Shown here in pieces: positions 37,957 through 46,031 of a DNA stretch of 64,000 nt. A model generated the notes under the pieces. That model was not told the origin of the DNA. It searched no databases and saw only the letters and a program-made list of their open reading frames with translations. Source of the DNA: Oxalobacteraceae bacterium (GTDB taxonomy: Bacteria; Pseudomonadota; Gammaproteobacteria; Burkholderiales; Burkholderiaceae_D). Location of the stretch: the NCBI GenBank assembly GCA_023259175.1, contig JAHFQV010000001.1, positions 1 to 64,000 of the forward strand, given 5' to 3'. Numbering within the stretch: position 1 is the stretch's first letter; every line of letters begins with the position of its first letter. The translations under genes were made by a program, and so were the position numbers.

Positions 37957-40734
37957 ATGTTTAAGCACTTAAAAGACTCCTTGTTAGTCAAGAACTTGGA
38001 AAAGGCGCGCGCGCAAAAAATGGAGGCGGCCGAGTCGAGCGCCTCAGAAACAAATGCCGAGCAGGAGGAAGCTTTAGGGAATTTGGAAAAAAGCACTACG
38101 CTGGGTAAGTCGCCCGAAAGTATTTTGGATCAAATCGACAAGGAATGGACTTTACAGCAGGCTGCATTTGCGCGTTCCAAGGTCGAGCGCGACATGCTCA
38201 TCGATGCCAATAGCCGGGTGAATTTTGAGCAGGAATTGCAAACAAAAATACGCAATCGCCTACTGGCTGAAGCGCAGGCGGAAAAATTGGCAACGCAACG
38301 ATTAGAAAGCGAAGCCAAGGCATTGAACTTACATCAGGAACGGGTCGTGATGGAATCGGCGGCACTGGAACGTGAAACGGCGCGTGCCGAAGCCGATGCT
38401 CAACTGGTCATATTGGCGCAGGAAAATATTGATTTAGAGAGTAAGGCGAATATCAAATCGCAGGCGTTATTGGCAGCCAGTAAACGTGCGGAACAAACGG
38501 CCCTAGAAAGAAGTCGGCTCGATCAACAAGCACAAGAACTGGCCAAAGAAAGAATGGCGCAAGATGCCGAGTTATTGATTGCGACGCAAAAACGCGCAGA
38601 TGCCGAACAAGCTGCGGCGCACCATGCGCAAGCGCGCGCCGAAGCTGAGCGTCAATTACAGCAACAGAATGCAGAAAAAATCGCTGCGGAACAAGCACAC
38701 ATCAAAGCCGCCGAACAACGCATCGCGGCCGAAAGAAGCGCGGAAATCTTGGCGCGCGAACGCCTCACTAAAGAACAGCAAGCTGCTGAGTTGGCGCAAA
38801 AGCGAGAAGAGGTTGATCGCGAGGAAATCGCACAAAAGACCAAGCGCATGGATGCTGAGTCCGAATTGACGCGGGTAGCGCGTTTGAATGTGTCGATAGA
38901 AAAAGAAGCAAAATTACGCAGCACGGAAAGACTCTTGGTCGCAAATCTGGAAGCGCAAAAAATTCAGGAAAGACTCGATGCCGAAAGAAGTGTGGCTACT
39001 GTGGCACAGGAGAAGATGGCGCTTGAAACTGAGTTAATGGAAGCTGCCGTGGCACGCGCTATGATGGATTGCGAAGAGGAACAAATCGCAGTTGAAAAAC
39101 TGCAGTTGGAGCAATTGTTGCAGCAGCGCGAAGAAGAACGTTTGATGGCTGAAAGTGAGGCTTTGGAACAGGCAAAGCGCAAGCTCGAGGCGGAGCAAGT
39201 TTTGCTCGCGCAAGTCGAACAGCGAGTACGTGCGGAGAATTTGGCCAATACAGCCAGTGCAGCCCGCCTACAGACCGAGCAAGAGACCGAGAGCGCAGTC
39301 CAGCAACGTTTGCAGTTAGATCGAGAAGCGCAAGCGCGCGCCCAGCAAAGACAGCAAGACGATACGCAAGTGGTCGAACAGGAAAATCAGCGCATCATCC
39401 ATGAACAAGCTTTACTAGAGGCCGCTAAGCGTCTTTCGGAAGCGGAAAGTGCGGCGGAAGTGGTGGCACGCGAGCGGGTGGCTGCATCGATTCAGGCACA
39501 GCAAGCTGCCCATGAAAGAGCGCAAGCGGAACGCGACGCGAAGCGTTTGGTCGATCAAAGGATCTTGACCGATGCCGAATTATTGCGTGCGCTTGAAATT
39601 CAAAAAGATTTGGCGCTGCAAGAGGAAAAGGCACTGGCCGATAGGCTCGAAAAAGAGGCGGAAGCACTGAAATTAAGTGAAACGGTCAAGCAAGTAGAAT
39701 ACGAGAAAAACCTAACGCAGGCGCATTGTGTTCAACATCAAAATGAGTTGGCGCAGTTGATTGCCCAAAACGCCCATATCACAAATGAACTGGCAAGCCT
39801 AAGAGCGCAACGCGAACAAATGGAGCGCGATGTACTCAGCTTTCAGGAGGATCAGGGAGGGCGGCAGCCAGCCGAAAATGAGCCAACTCCAGAGCGGCCA
39901 ATGAGCAATGATTCAGCGCAGGCCCGTGCCGATCATGAGCGTTCTTTGTTGAGTGAAGCGCATCAACGTATCGCACAAGAGCGTGAAATGATCGCGCAGA
40001 TCAAACAACAGTTGCGCGCGGAAAAAGAAGCCAGCTTTATTGCCCGTCAGCGCTTGGTGCGAGAACAGGAAGTGCTTAGTCTGACGCAAGAGAAAGCGCG
40101 TGCCGAGCATGCCGTGGTTCTGGCGCAGCAAGAGCGGGTGCAATTGCAGGAAGAATGGATACGCGCTCAAGAACAAAAGCTCGAAGCCGAGCGGCAGGTC
40201 GAATCGCTCGCTTTGGCACAAACGGAACTAGAACGAGTGCAACATGAAAAGGCCGAGGAATTTGCGCGCCTCGCAGGAGATGAGCTGCAATTGTCGCTAG
40301 GAATCGAAAGCGAAACACCACCTTTAGCAATGGACGAAGCTTCAATTGAGGAAAGATTGGAGCCGGCCTTGTTGGCGATGCGCGGAAACGAACAGCAAGA
40401 AGATTTCGAACGGTATTTGGAAAAAAGTCGGCAGTACGGCGAACACACCTCACATCGCCTATTCGCCGTAACGGCTTTGGCGGTGCTGATACTCGGTGCT
40501 TTTGTTTGGTGGCAAGCGACCCATCCCTCCTCCAAGAAGGCAGTTTTGGCAAGTAAGCCTAGCCTAGTTAATCCAAGTTCAGCACAGCCTAGTGTAGCGG
40601 CCCCGAGCGAGGCAATAACAACTTCGAAAGTAGCTAATTCTGTGAACAATAGCGGCGTAGATGCAGCCGTGCCCGAAGCAAATTTCACTCCTAAGCTCGA
40701 TAAGAATTTTGAACACTTGCCTAAGAGTCGCTAA
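37957..40734 (+). CDS. Membrane-anchored rod protein built of 14-residue repeats
   Basis: A 925-residue protein, unrecognised, with an almost wholly helical, charged sequence. Residues 69-572 divide without gaps into 36 units of 14 residues; position 5 is K or R in 31 of them and position 9 is E or D in 32, as in LAKERMAQDAELLI and KIQERLDAERSVAT. This is a two-heptad coiled coil or single-helix design with i to i+4 salt bridges. After a flexible stretch (about 640-665) about six further units follow (668-752). One transmembrane helix lies at about 834-856 (LFAVTALAVLILGAFVWW), then a Ser/Ala/Pro-rich tail of about 70 residues. With no signal peptide the rod should be cytoplasmic and the tail periplasmic. 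A structural or spacer role is likely. Confidence 0.82.
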   Translation: MFKHLKDSLLVKNLEKARAQKMEAAESSASETNAEQEEALGNLEKSTTLGKSPESILDQIDKEWTLQQAAFARSKVERDMLIDANSRVNFEQELQTKIRNRLLAEAQAEKLATQRLESEAKALNLHQERVVMESAALERETARAEADAQLVILAQENIDLESKANIKSQALLAASKRAEQTALERSRLDQQAQELAKERMAQDAELLIATQKRADAEQAAAHHAQARAEAERQLQQQNAEKIAAEQAHIKAAEQRIAAERSAEILARERLTKEQQAAELAQKREEVDREEIAQKTKRMDAESELTRVARLNVSIEKEAKLRSTERLLVANLEAQKIQERLDAERSVATVAQEKMALETELMEAAVARAMMDCEEEQIAVEKLQLEQLLQQREEERLMAESEALEQAKRKLEAEQVLLAQVEQRVRAENLANTASAARLQTEQETESAVQQRLQLDREAQARAQQRQQDDTQVVEQENQRIIHEQALLEAAKRLSEAESAAEVVARERVAASIQAQQAAHERAQAERDAKRLVDQRILTDAELLRALEIQKDLALQEEKALADRLEKEAEALKLSETVKQVEYEKNLTQAHCVQHQNELAQLIAQNAHITNELASLRAQREQMERDVLSFQEDQGGRQPAENEPTPERPMSNDSAQARADHERSLLSEAHQRIAQEREMIAQIKQQLRAEKEASFIARQRLVREQEVLSLTQEKARAEHAVVLAQQERVQLQEEWIRAQEQKLEAERQVESLALAQTELERVQHEKAEEFARLAGDELQLSLGIESETPPLAMDEASIEERLEPALLAMRGNEQQEDFERYLEKSRQYGEHTSHRLFAVTALAVLILGAFVWWQATHPSSKKAVLASKPSLVNPSSAQPSVAAPSEAITTSKVANSVNNSGVDAAVPEANFTPKLDKNFEHLPKSR

Positions 40735-40784
40735 GGCAGCTAAAGTAGAAAAGCTAGCTGCGGAACATGAATCGCCGCACGCCT

Positions 40785-40812
40785 AGCACTAGGAAAGCGC
40801 TTCCTTAGTGCT
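40785..40812. terminator. Bidirectional hairpin between convergent genes
   Basis: AGCACTAGGAAAGC and GCTTCCTTAGTGCT form a 14-bp stem with two mispairs around AAGCGCTT. It lies between the rod-protein stop (40734) and overlaps the stop of the convergent secreted-protein gene (40805). Confidence 0.55.
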
Positions 40813-41500
40813 GTTCAAAGAGATTGGCTTGATACAAAAAGCGCTTTTTGAAATCATCGCTATTTTTCTTCCAAAGCGCATATTTGCTATTGAGGTCGGC
40901 GACTTTTTGCTTTCCCTCTAAGGTGTATTCCCGATAAATACGGTCAAGATGGGAGCGTAACTGTTTGCTCTCGGTTTCGCTTAAAACCGTTTCGAGTTCG
41001 CTTGAAATGCGACGCGACTGTTCATAGAGCTGTTTGATACTGGATGTTTGCTGGTTATAGCAGCTAATCCATTGGTTGACGCTGTTGACCACTTCGGTTT
41101 CCGAGCTTCGGTTCTCAGAGCGGGCGGGGATGCGCGGCGCGGGGCAGCTTTCCAAATTGTAGCGGGTTTGCCGGGCTTGATTTTCGAGTCTAAGCAAGGT
41201 GATCACGAGATCATTGCTTTGCACGTCGCTTGCATCGCCCAAGTAAGACTCGAGATCCACTTCACCCGCTTCCAAAGACTTTTGACGGGCCAGCCTTTCA
41301 TTTTCAAGGCGGTAGAGCCAGCTTAGGTCGCTGGTGTCGGATTCAAGATCCTTTTGTTCGTTCTGGGTCTGCGCGACACTCACTTCTTTGAGCGCACGGC
41401 TGTTGTCTGTTTTAATCAAAACGTCCGCCGCATGGGCGTAGCCGAGTTGAGCTAAAAAGACGCTTAAGGCGAATATCGTGCAATGGCTAAAGTGTCGCAT
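40805..41500 (-). CDS. Secreted protein sharing a two-cysteine domain with the adjacent M56 sensor
   Basis: A 231-residue protein with a signal peptide (MRHFSHCTIFALSVFLAQLGYAHA) when read from ATG 41500; the longer frame from 41578 adds 26 residues before it. The mature protein is helical and charged with only two cysteines, C119 and C147, which may form a disulphide. The segment C-x2-P ... N-x-V-N-x4-C-Y-N has the same spacing as C534-C562 in the M56 protein encoded upstream, and W210 aligns with W625 without a gap. No known family comes to mind. It is last in the series MATE-blaI-M56-this gene, after a 194-base gap without an operator. It could be a periplasmic partner or decoy for the sensor. 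Confidence 0.75.
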   Translation of the reverse strand: MRHFSHCTIFALSVFLAQLGYAHAADVLIKTDNSRALKEVSVAQTQNEQKDLESDTSDLSWLYRLENERLARQKSLEAGEVDLESYLGDASDVQSNDLVITLLRLENQARQTRYNLESCPAPRIPARSENRSSETEVVNSVNQWISCYNQQTSSIKQLYEQSRRISSELETVLSETESKQLRSHLDRIYREYTLEGKQKVADLNSKYALWKKNSDDFKKRFLYQANLFEQH

Positions 41501-41694
41501 AAACAAAGTGCTTTCAGTGTATAGACTTAAGCAAACCGTCCCAGGCGTGGTACGCCAATTGCGTGTTCTATGAATCATGACACGCTTATTTTTATTCAGA
41601 GATTTTTGCGTAAATCAGCTTTAAGAATTAACTATTAATTTATTGTAATTTAACTCAAGCGATTTTGTAATCATTTAGTTTTATTTATTATGCG
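41501..41694. other. AT-rich gap between M56 and secreted-protein genes
   Basis: An AT-rich stretch of 194 bases with no gene and no hairpin worth marking. No CTACA-N2-TGTAG operator is found here, so the secreted-protein gene is either read through from M56 or has a promoter of its own under other control. Confidence 0.45.
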
Positions 41695-43740
41695 TTAGTT
41701 GTAAATAAGTCGGAATTCAAGTTCGACTTCGGTGTCTAGTTTGACTAATTGTGGCGCACGAATCAAGGGTTCTTCGTTCGAACTGTTGGGAATAACCGAT
41801 AAACGTCGTAAAGTTGACCAATCTCGGGTTTGAACGTTTCTAAAGTAATCACGAGTGTGTTGCTCCCAAGTGAATTTTTCTTGTTCAAATTCATCTACCA
41901 GCATATTTGCCGCCATTCTGAGACTGGCCAGCACTCGGCTAGCGCGCTGCTGGGTCTTCTTGAGTTCGTCTTGGTTCATGATCTGGAGTAGTTCAGTCGG
42001 AACCAATTGTTCTATTTTTTGTAGGGCGCTTAGTTGTTCGCCATAGCGGTTGAAGCATTGAGCGAAATCATTCACTGCGTTGATCATGTCGGTGAGCTCT
42101 TCTAAATTGGTGGCGGCGTCTTTAAAATACGGGCGCCTACAAGCCAATGGCGCGATTTTGAGATCCTTCGCGCTCAGGGTTTGTGTGTAGTGTGCAATCT
42201 GAGTTTTAAACTGGGCGCGCTTCGCACTTTGCTCTTCACTTATTTGCTCGCCCATCGCGGCGATTGCTTGAGGCCTTTGATCGGCTACTGCAGGCGCTAA
42301 GATGCTCAGATCTATGTTGCTTTGTTGCCCGTCAAAGTGGCTCGCTAAGAGTTCCTTGGCATCGAACTTTGAAGCCGTGTGGTGTTGCTGTAGGGGCGAT
42401 GTAAAGTTCCCACTTTGCACTTTGCCGCGCGCGGCTACGCTTGCGATGGTTTGGGCTGGCGCGCGCACCGTGTCCTTGCTCAATTGCGGGGTTATTAGGC
42501 TCGATAGGCCGACTTTTTCTTGCGTCGCAGCGAGGGCAGCGCCGATTTCTCCGGGCGTAATTTTAAGCACGATTGCAGGCAAAATACAAATCAGCGCCAG
42601 CATTGCAAAAGCGGTCGCGCTCCATTCGGAGAGCGGACGAGTGCGGTGTTTTGTCCGAGGCTGGTGCGTTTCAAATTTAAAATTGATGAGTGAGTTGATG
42701 CGATTGAGTAAAGGTGATTCTGCGCGTGAAATCGCGAGCGCGAGACTGGGTATTTTTTGCGTTTGGTGCATTTTCGCGCAGGCATAAATCGCTTCGGCTA
42801 AAGCTTGCGGTTGCCCTGATTCATAGGCGGCCGATTCATCACAAGCGAGTTCGGCGAGCATGCTCAATTTGCGTATTGCAATCCAATGCAGTGGTTGAAA
42901 AAATAGGACGCGTGAGAGCAGTTGCATTGCGATGCGCCAAGAGGGATCGCGGCGCGTGATGTGGGCGATTTCGTGGGCAAGCATGGCACGTAATTGTTGA
43001 CCATTGAGGCTAGTGGTCGTCCAACGCGGAATGCAAATGGTGTAGTCGGGTGTGACAAAAGGGCTGTTCCAATTTTCGCTAATGCGCAAGTTGATTTGCG
43101 CTAATTTAGCTTGTTCCGATTCGTTCAGTAAGCGCTGCAAATCCTGAGTATGTATGCGTGGGAAATCGGCTGCGAGTCGATTTAAGCGGCGGGCTGCCCG
43201 CCACGTGCCTAAGGCAGCGATGCTGGCGATGACAATCCAAATCCAGCTCAAGTAAGCGGTGGCAAGGGCGGCGTTTTGAGATAACTCAATTGCGATGGCA
43301 GTGCTAGCCTGGGCGCGCGGTTTTTCGATGGCTTGCGGATTTACATCGCTTAATTGCGCTGGTAATGGGGAATTGAGCGGTAAAAGCAAAGCTAGCTCAG
43401 GATTGGGTGATTCTTCTTCTGCGGTCTGCTTGTTCATGCTTGGCACCTGAGTGCTCGTCATTTGGGTGTCTGCTTTGGTATCTGCTTTGGCACGAATCGT
43501 GGTCTGAATCGCAGTTTGCATTGGCGTGTGGGCCGCCTCATTCAAAGGCAAAAAAAGTAATTGTAGGCTGCTAGTGACGAGGCCGCCAAACAAGGCGATG
43601 CGCCAAATAAATTCCGCGCGACTATGCGATTTTAAAAGCACGATTCTGTCGAGGATAGTGGCCACTCCGAGCAGAAAACTGCTATGCAAAAAATAGGTGA
43701 TCGCCCAAGTAATGATGAGGGTGGAGAGGACGTTAAGCAC
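41695..43740 (-). CDS. M56-family (BlaR1/MecR1-like) membrane metalloprotease sensor
   Basis: A 681-residue relative of the BlaR1 signal transducer. Several hydrophobic helices in the first half surround the zinc motif HEIAH at 256-260 (AMLAHEIAHITRRDPSWR), with LAELACDESAAYESG supplying the third ligand. In place of the penicillin-binding domain of BlaR1 it has an unrelated region after residue about 400: a polar linker and a helical domain with C534 and C562. In the family, ligand sensing triggers self-cleavage and inactivation of the BlaI repressor. The start is GTG 43740 within the blaI stop region, with an AAAGGAAAA site, giving MLNVLSTLIITW. A GTG overlap with blaI of 8 bases implies coupling. 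Confidence 0.85.
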   Translation of the reverse strand: MLNVLSTLIITWAITYFLHSSFLLGVATILDRIVLLKSHSRAEFIWRIALFGGLVTSSLQLLFLPLNEAAHTPMQTAIQTTIRAKADTKADTQMTSTQVPSMNKQTAEEESPNPELALLLPLNSPLPAQLSDVNPQAIEKPRAQASTAIAIELSQNAALATAYLSWIWIVIASIAALGTWRAARRLNRLAADFPRIHTQDLQRLLNESEQAKLAQINLRISENWNSPFVTPDYTICIPRWTTTSLNGQQLRAMLAHEIAHITRRDPSWRIAMQLLSRVLFFQPLHWIAIRKLSMLAELACDESAAYESGQPQALAEAIYACAKMHQTQKIPSLALAISRAESPLLNRINSLINFKFETHQPRTKHRTRPLSEWSATAFAMLALICILPAIVLKITPGEIGAALAATQEKVGLSSLITPQLSKDTVRAPAQTIASVAARGKVQSGNFTSPLQQHHTASKFDAKELLASHFDGQQSNIDLSILAPAVADQRPQAIAAMGEQISEEQSAKRAQFKTQIAHYTQTLSAKDLKIAPLACRRPYFKDAATNLEELTDMINAVNDFAQCFNRYGEQLSALQKIEQLVPTELLQIMNQDELKKTQQRASRVLASLRMAANMLVDEFEQEKFTWEQHTRDYFRNVQTRDWSTLRRLSVIPNSSNEEPLIRAPQLVKLDTEVELEFRLIYN

Positions 43741-44122
43741 GGTCTTTTCCTTTGCGTTCGAGTAATGTACGAATCTTTTCAAGATCGTCATTGTTGATTT
43801 CATCTTCTTTGACGAGGTGGCTCAAGAGGGCGCTGGTATTGCCCATGAAAAGTGAGGAAACGAGCTCTGACACCATCGAGCGTTGGATTTGAGATTCCGA
43901 GAATAGTGCGCGATAACTGAGTTGCCGGCCTTCCCGATTGACTTCGATTAGGCCACGTTTTTCGAGTCGCGTAAGTAGGGTCGCGACCGTGGTGTGCGCT
44001 AGGGCGCGGGTGCTGCGTATTGCATCAACCACTTCAACTGTGGTCGCATTCGGCTTTTGCCAGAGTGCGCGCATGATGGCTAATTGCAAATCGCTGAGCG
44101 TGACTTTGCTGTCCTCGTCCAA
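43733..44122 (-). CDS. BlaI/MecI-family transcriptional repressor
   Basis: A 129-residue winged-helix repressor. The N-terminal domain SDLQLAIMRALWQKPNATTVEVVDAI and HTTVATLLTRLEKRGLIEVNREGRQ is the BlaI DNA-binding fold; the C-terminal helices (SMVSELVSSLF, AFLLSHL-like LLSHLVKEDE) dimerise. The frame is open to 44191, but that start would lie inside the promoter and operator. TTG 44122 with GGGAG seven bases upstream gives the normal family length and leaves the operator outside the gene. It is followed by the overlapping M56 gene, the classical repressor-sensor pair. Confidence 0.88.
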   Translation of the reverse strand: MDEDSKVTLSDLQLAIMRALWQKPNATTVEVVDAIRSTRALAHTTVATLLTRLEKRGLIEVNREGRQLSYRALFSESQIQRSMVSELVSSLFMGNTSALLSHLVKEDEINNDDLEKIRTLLERKGKDRA

Positions 44123-44151
44123 AATAAAGCTCCCATTTATAATTTTTTGCT

Positions 44152-44163
44152 CTACATCTGTAG
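44152..44163. promoter_or_regulatory. BlaI-type operator in front of blaI
   Basis: CTACATCTGTAG is a perfect dyad of the TACA-N2-TGTA type bound by BlaI/MecI repressors. It lies just downstream of the blaI -10 box and 29 bases before the TTG start, where bound repressor would block transcription and produce autoregulation. Confidence 0.75.
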
Positions 44164-44170
44164 TATTAAG

Positions 44171-44199
44171 AATGTAGTGTGCAAAAAACAAACTGTCAA
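44171..44199 (-). promoter_or_regulatory. Sigma-70 promoter of blaI-M56
   Basis: On the minus strand TTGACA (44199-44194) is separated by exactly 17 bases from TACATT (44176-44171). The -35 box overlaps the stop codon of the upstream MATE gene (44196-44198), so blaI-M56 can be transcribed separately from MATE. Confidence 0.75.
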
Positions 44200-45548
44200 C
44201 AGGAGCCTGTTATTTTTTTGAGTTGTTTGTTCATCTCATGGCGCAGGAGAAACAGACTGATCAAAGCTTGTAGGGTCACCGTGGCCACCGATAAATACCA
44301 AACATGGATAATTTTAAAGCCGGACTGGTGCGAAAGCCATAGTGCGGGCAGGGCAAAGGTAATGACGCGACTGCCCATGCTGATAAAGGACGGCCAGGTA
44401 TTGCCTAGGGCTTGAAAAGTGCCGGAGCAAGCGAAAATAAAACCCGATGCGACGAAATTCCACGAAATGATGCGCAGGTATTCACTCGCCACGCTGCTCA
44501 CTTCGGGGTCTTGGGTGAAAAAGTGGACTAGCCATCCGGGCGAAATTTGGCAGAGTAGGGTTAATACCGCCATCAGTGTACAGACCAGTATGGTCGCTGA
44601 GCGCACAGTTTCGCGCACCCGAGCACTTAGCTTTGCACCAAAGTTTTGTCCTGCGATAGGCGCAATGGCGAAAGAAATCGCCATCACTGGCAAGAAAATG
44701 GCTTGCATGAGTCGCGTCCCCAAGCCAAATCCTGCTTGCGCGCTGGCACCGAAATCGCGAATGATTCCATACAAAACGGCCATAAAAATGAAGATGAAAA
44801 AGAACTCGCCTCCGGCTGGCAAACCGACGCCAAGAATGCGTTTGCAAATGCTAGCGTCGAAGGCTAATTGCTGTCGGTCGAGCTTGACATAGGTCTCTAA
44901 TTTTTTGAAGTAATAAAGCGAGGCCAGTGTGCCACCCAAACAGGCGATGGAAGTAGCTAGACCTGCTCCTGCAACGCCCATGGCATACCCCGTTCCCCAG
45001 CCCGCAATCAACACGGGAGCAAGAATCAAATTGAGTAAAACTGTCAGTAATTGCACGAGCATCGTGGGCTTGACGATGCCTGTTCCGCGCAAGCCACTAC
45101 CCGCGCCCGTCATCACAAATTGTAGCGCTAGGCCGGGCAACAAATATTGGATGAAGCTTATGCCCGCGTTGATTGTGGCAGTGTCGGCCGCAAGCAGGTG
45201 CATATAGCTTTTGGCTAATCCATATCCGCCGATCAGCGTAACGAGGGCGCAGAGGCCCGAGAGTAGCAATAGTTGGTTAAAAATATGATTGGCATCGGCT
45301 TGATCTTTGCGCCCGACGGCATGTGAAATCAGGCTCACTGCACCGACGCTCAGTGTTTGCGTCAAAGCCATCACAGCAAATTGCAAAATGCCCGCCGAAC
45401 TGACACCGGCCAAGGCGGCATCACCCAAGCCTGCGACAAAATACAAGTCCACAAAAAAATACAGGGTTTGCACCAGCATGCCGATAGAAATCGGAATCGC
45501 CATTGCGATAATGTGCTTGGTGATGGAGCCTTGGGTGAGATCGCGCAT
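44196..45548 (-). CDS. MATE-family multidrug/toxic compound efflux transporter
   Basis: A 450-residue inner-membrane antiporter with 12 predicted helices in two six-helix halves. The N-terminus (SITKHIIAMAIPISIGMLVQTLYFFVDLYFVAGLGDAALAGVS) and the repeat in the second half (GVGLPAGGEFFFIFIFMAVL, GQNFGAK) are characteristic of the DinF/NorM-type superfamily. It expels organic cations or similar compounds using Na+ or H+. It is followed on the same strand by blaI and the M56 sensor, and CTACA-N2-TGTAG-type sites lie 108 and 181 bases upstream of its start, so it is a candidate target of BlaI. Confidence 0.93.
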   Translation of the reverse strand: MRDLTQGSITKHIIAMAIPISIGMLVQTLYFFVDLYFVAGLGDAALAGVSSAGILQFAVMALTQTLSVGAVSLISHAVGRKDQADANHIFNQLLLLSGLCALVTLIGGYGLAKSYMHLLAADTATINAGISFIQYLLPGLALQFVMTGAGSGLRGTGIVKPTMLVQLLTVLLNLILAPVLIAGWGTGYAMGVAGAGLATSIACLGGTLASLYYFKKLETYVKLDRQQLAFDASICKRILGVGLPAGGEFFFIFIFMAVLYGIIRDFGASAQAGFGLGTRLMQAIFLPVMAISFAIAPIAGQNFGAKLSARVRETVRSATILVCTLMAVLTLLCQISPGWLVHFFTQDPEVSSVASEYLRIISWNFVASGFIFACSGTFQALGNTWPSFISMGSRVITFALPALWLSHQSGFKIIHVWYLSVATVTLQALISLFLLRHEMNKQLKKITGSC

Positions 45549-45655
45549 AGGTTGAAAAAAGTTGCAAGTTCACCATATTAGCCCATGCCGCTGGCTTTAC
45601 GCCATTTTCCTGCGGTAGATGCAAAGTCAGCTTTTCCCATTTAAATGTATTTAAG

Positions 45656-45667
45656 CTACATTTGTTG
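45656..45667. promoter_or_regulatory. Imperfect BlaI-type site
   Basis: CTACATTTGTTG differs from the dyad CTACA-N2-TGTAG by one base. The 11-base core GCTACATTTGT (45655-45665) recurs exactly at 45728-45738, 73 bases or seven helical turns away. Confidence 0.5.
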
Positions 45668-45728
45668 CGTTTACAGCGATATAAAGCGCTTTAATTGAAA
45701 AAAATTTGTTTACAAAAAAGTAGTTATG

Positions 45729-45740
45729 CTACATTTGTAG
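45729..45740. promoter_or_regulatory. Perfect BlaI-type operator between MATE and amylase genes
   Basis: CTACATTTGTAG has the same dyad as the operator in front of blaI (CTACATCTGTAG), differing only in the two spacer bases. This links the MATE/amylase intergenic region to the adjacent repressor gene. Confidence 0.65.
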
Positions 45741-45831
45741 GCAGTGGCGCACTGATTTTGTGGGCATATTCCGCTTAAACCCAAAAATGTCTAGCAAGTG
45801 CAACACGAGACTGGCTCATAGATGGCTGGCT

Positions 45832-45867
45832 CAAATAGGCGCAAATAGATGCAAATAAGCGCAAATA
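45832..45867. repeat. Four CAAATA motifs phased at 10 bp
   Basis: CAAATA occurs at 45832, 45842, 45852 and 45862. The last three copies also share a preceding G in (C/T)GCAAATA. The 10-base spacing puts them on one side of the helix, as in intrinsically bent DNA or arrays of activator half-sites, about 165-200 bases before the amylase start. Confidence 0.85.
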
Positions 45868-46031
45868 TACGATTTGATCTCGATTTTTCATAGGATGGCG
45901 ATTTAGCCGCAGATTGTTTGCGGAATGCAGATGAGGGCATTCGCGCTATCGAGAAGGAAAAATTTCGCTTGAATCCTCAGCGTGTGCGATGTGCTGCACA
46001 CCTGTATATCCTAAATTTGACTGGAGAAGAC

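Larger units (their letters stand above)
45549..46031. other. Divergent regulatory region between MATE and amylase genes
   Basis: 483 bases without a gene, AT-rich. It contains two BlaI-type sites (45656-45667 and 45729-45740), a possible plus-strand promoter TTGTTT-18-TACATT whose -10 falls within the second site, and four CAAATA motifs spaced exactly 10 bases (45832-45867). The amylase ribosome-binding site GGAGA is at 46023-46027. The density of signals suggests that at least one of the flanking genes is tightly controlled. Confidence 0.65.

Noticed and set aside
44123..44191. Longer N-terminus for the BlaI repressor
   Set aside because: The added codons cover the -10 box and operator; TTG 44122 with GGGAG gives normal family length.
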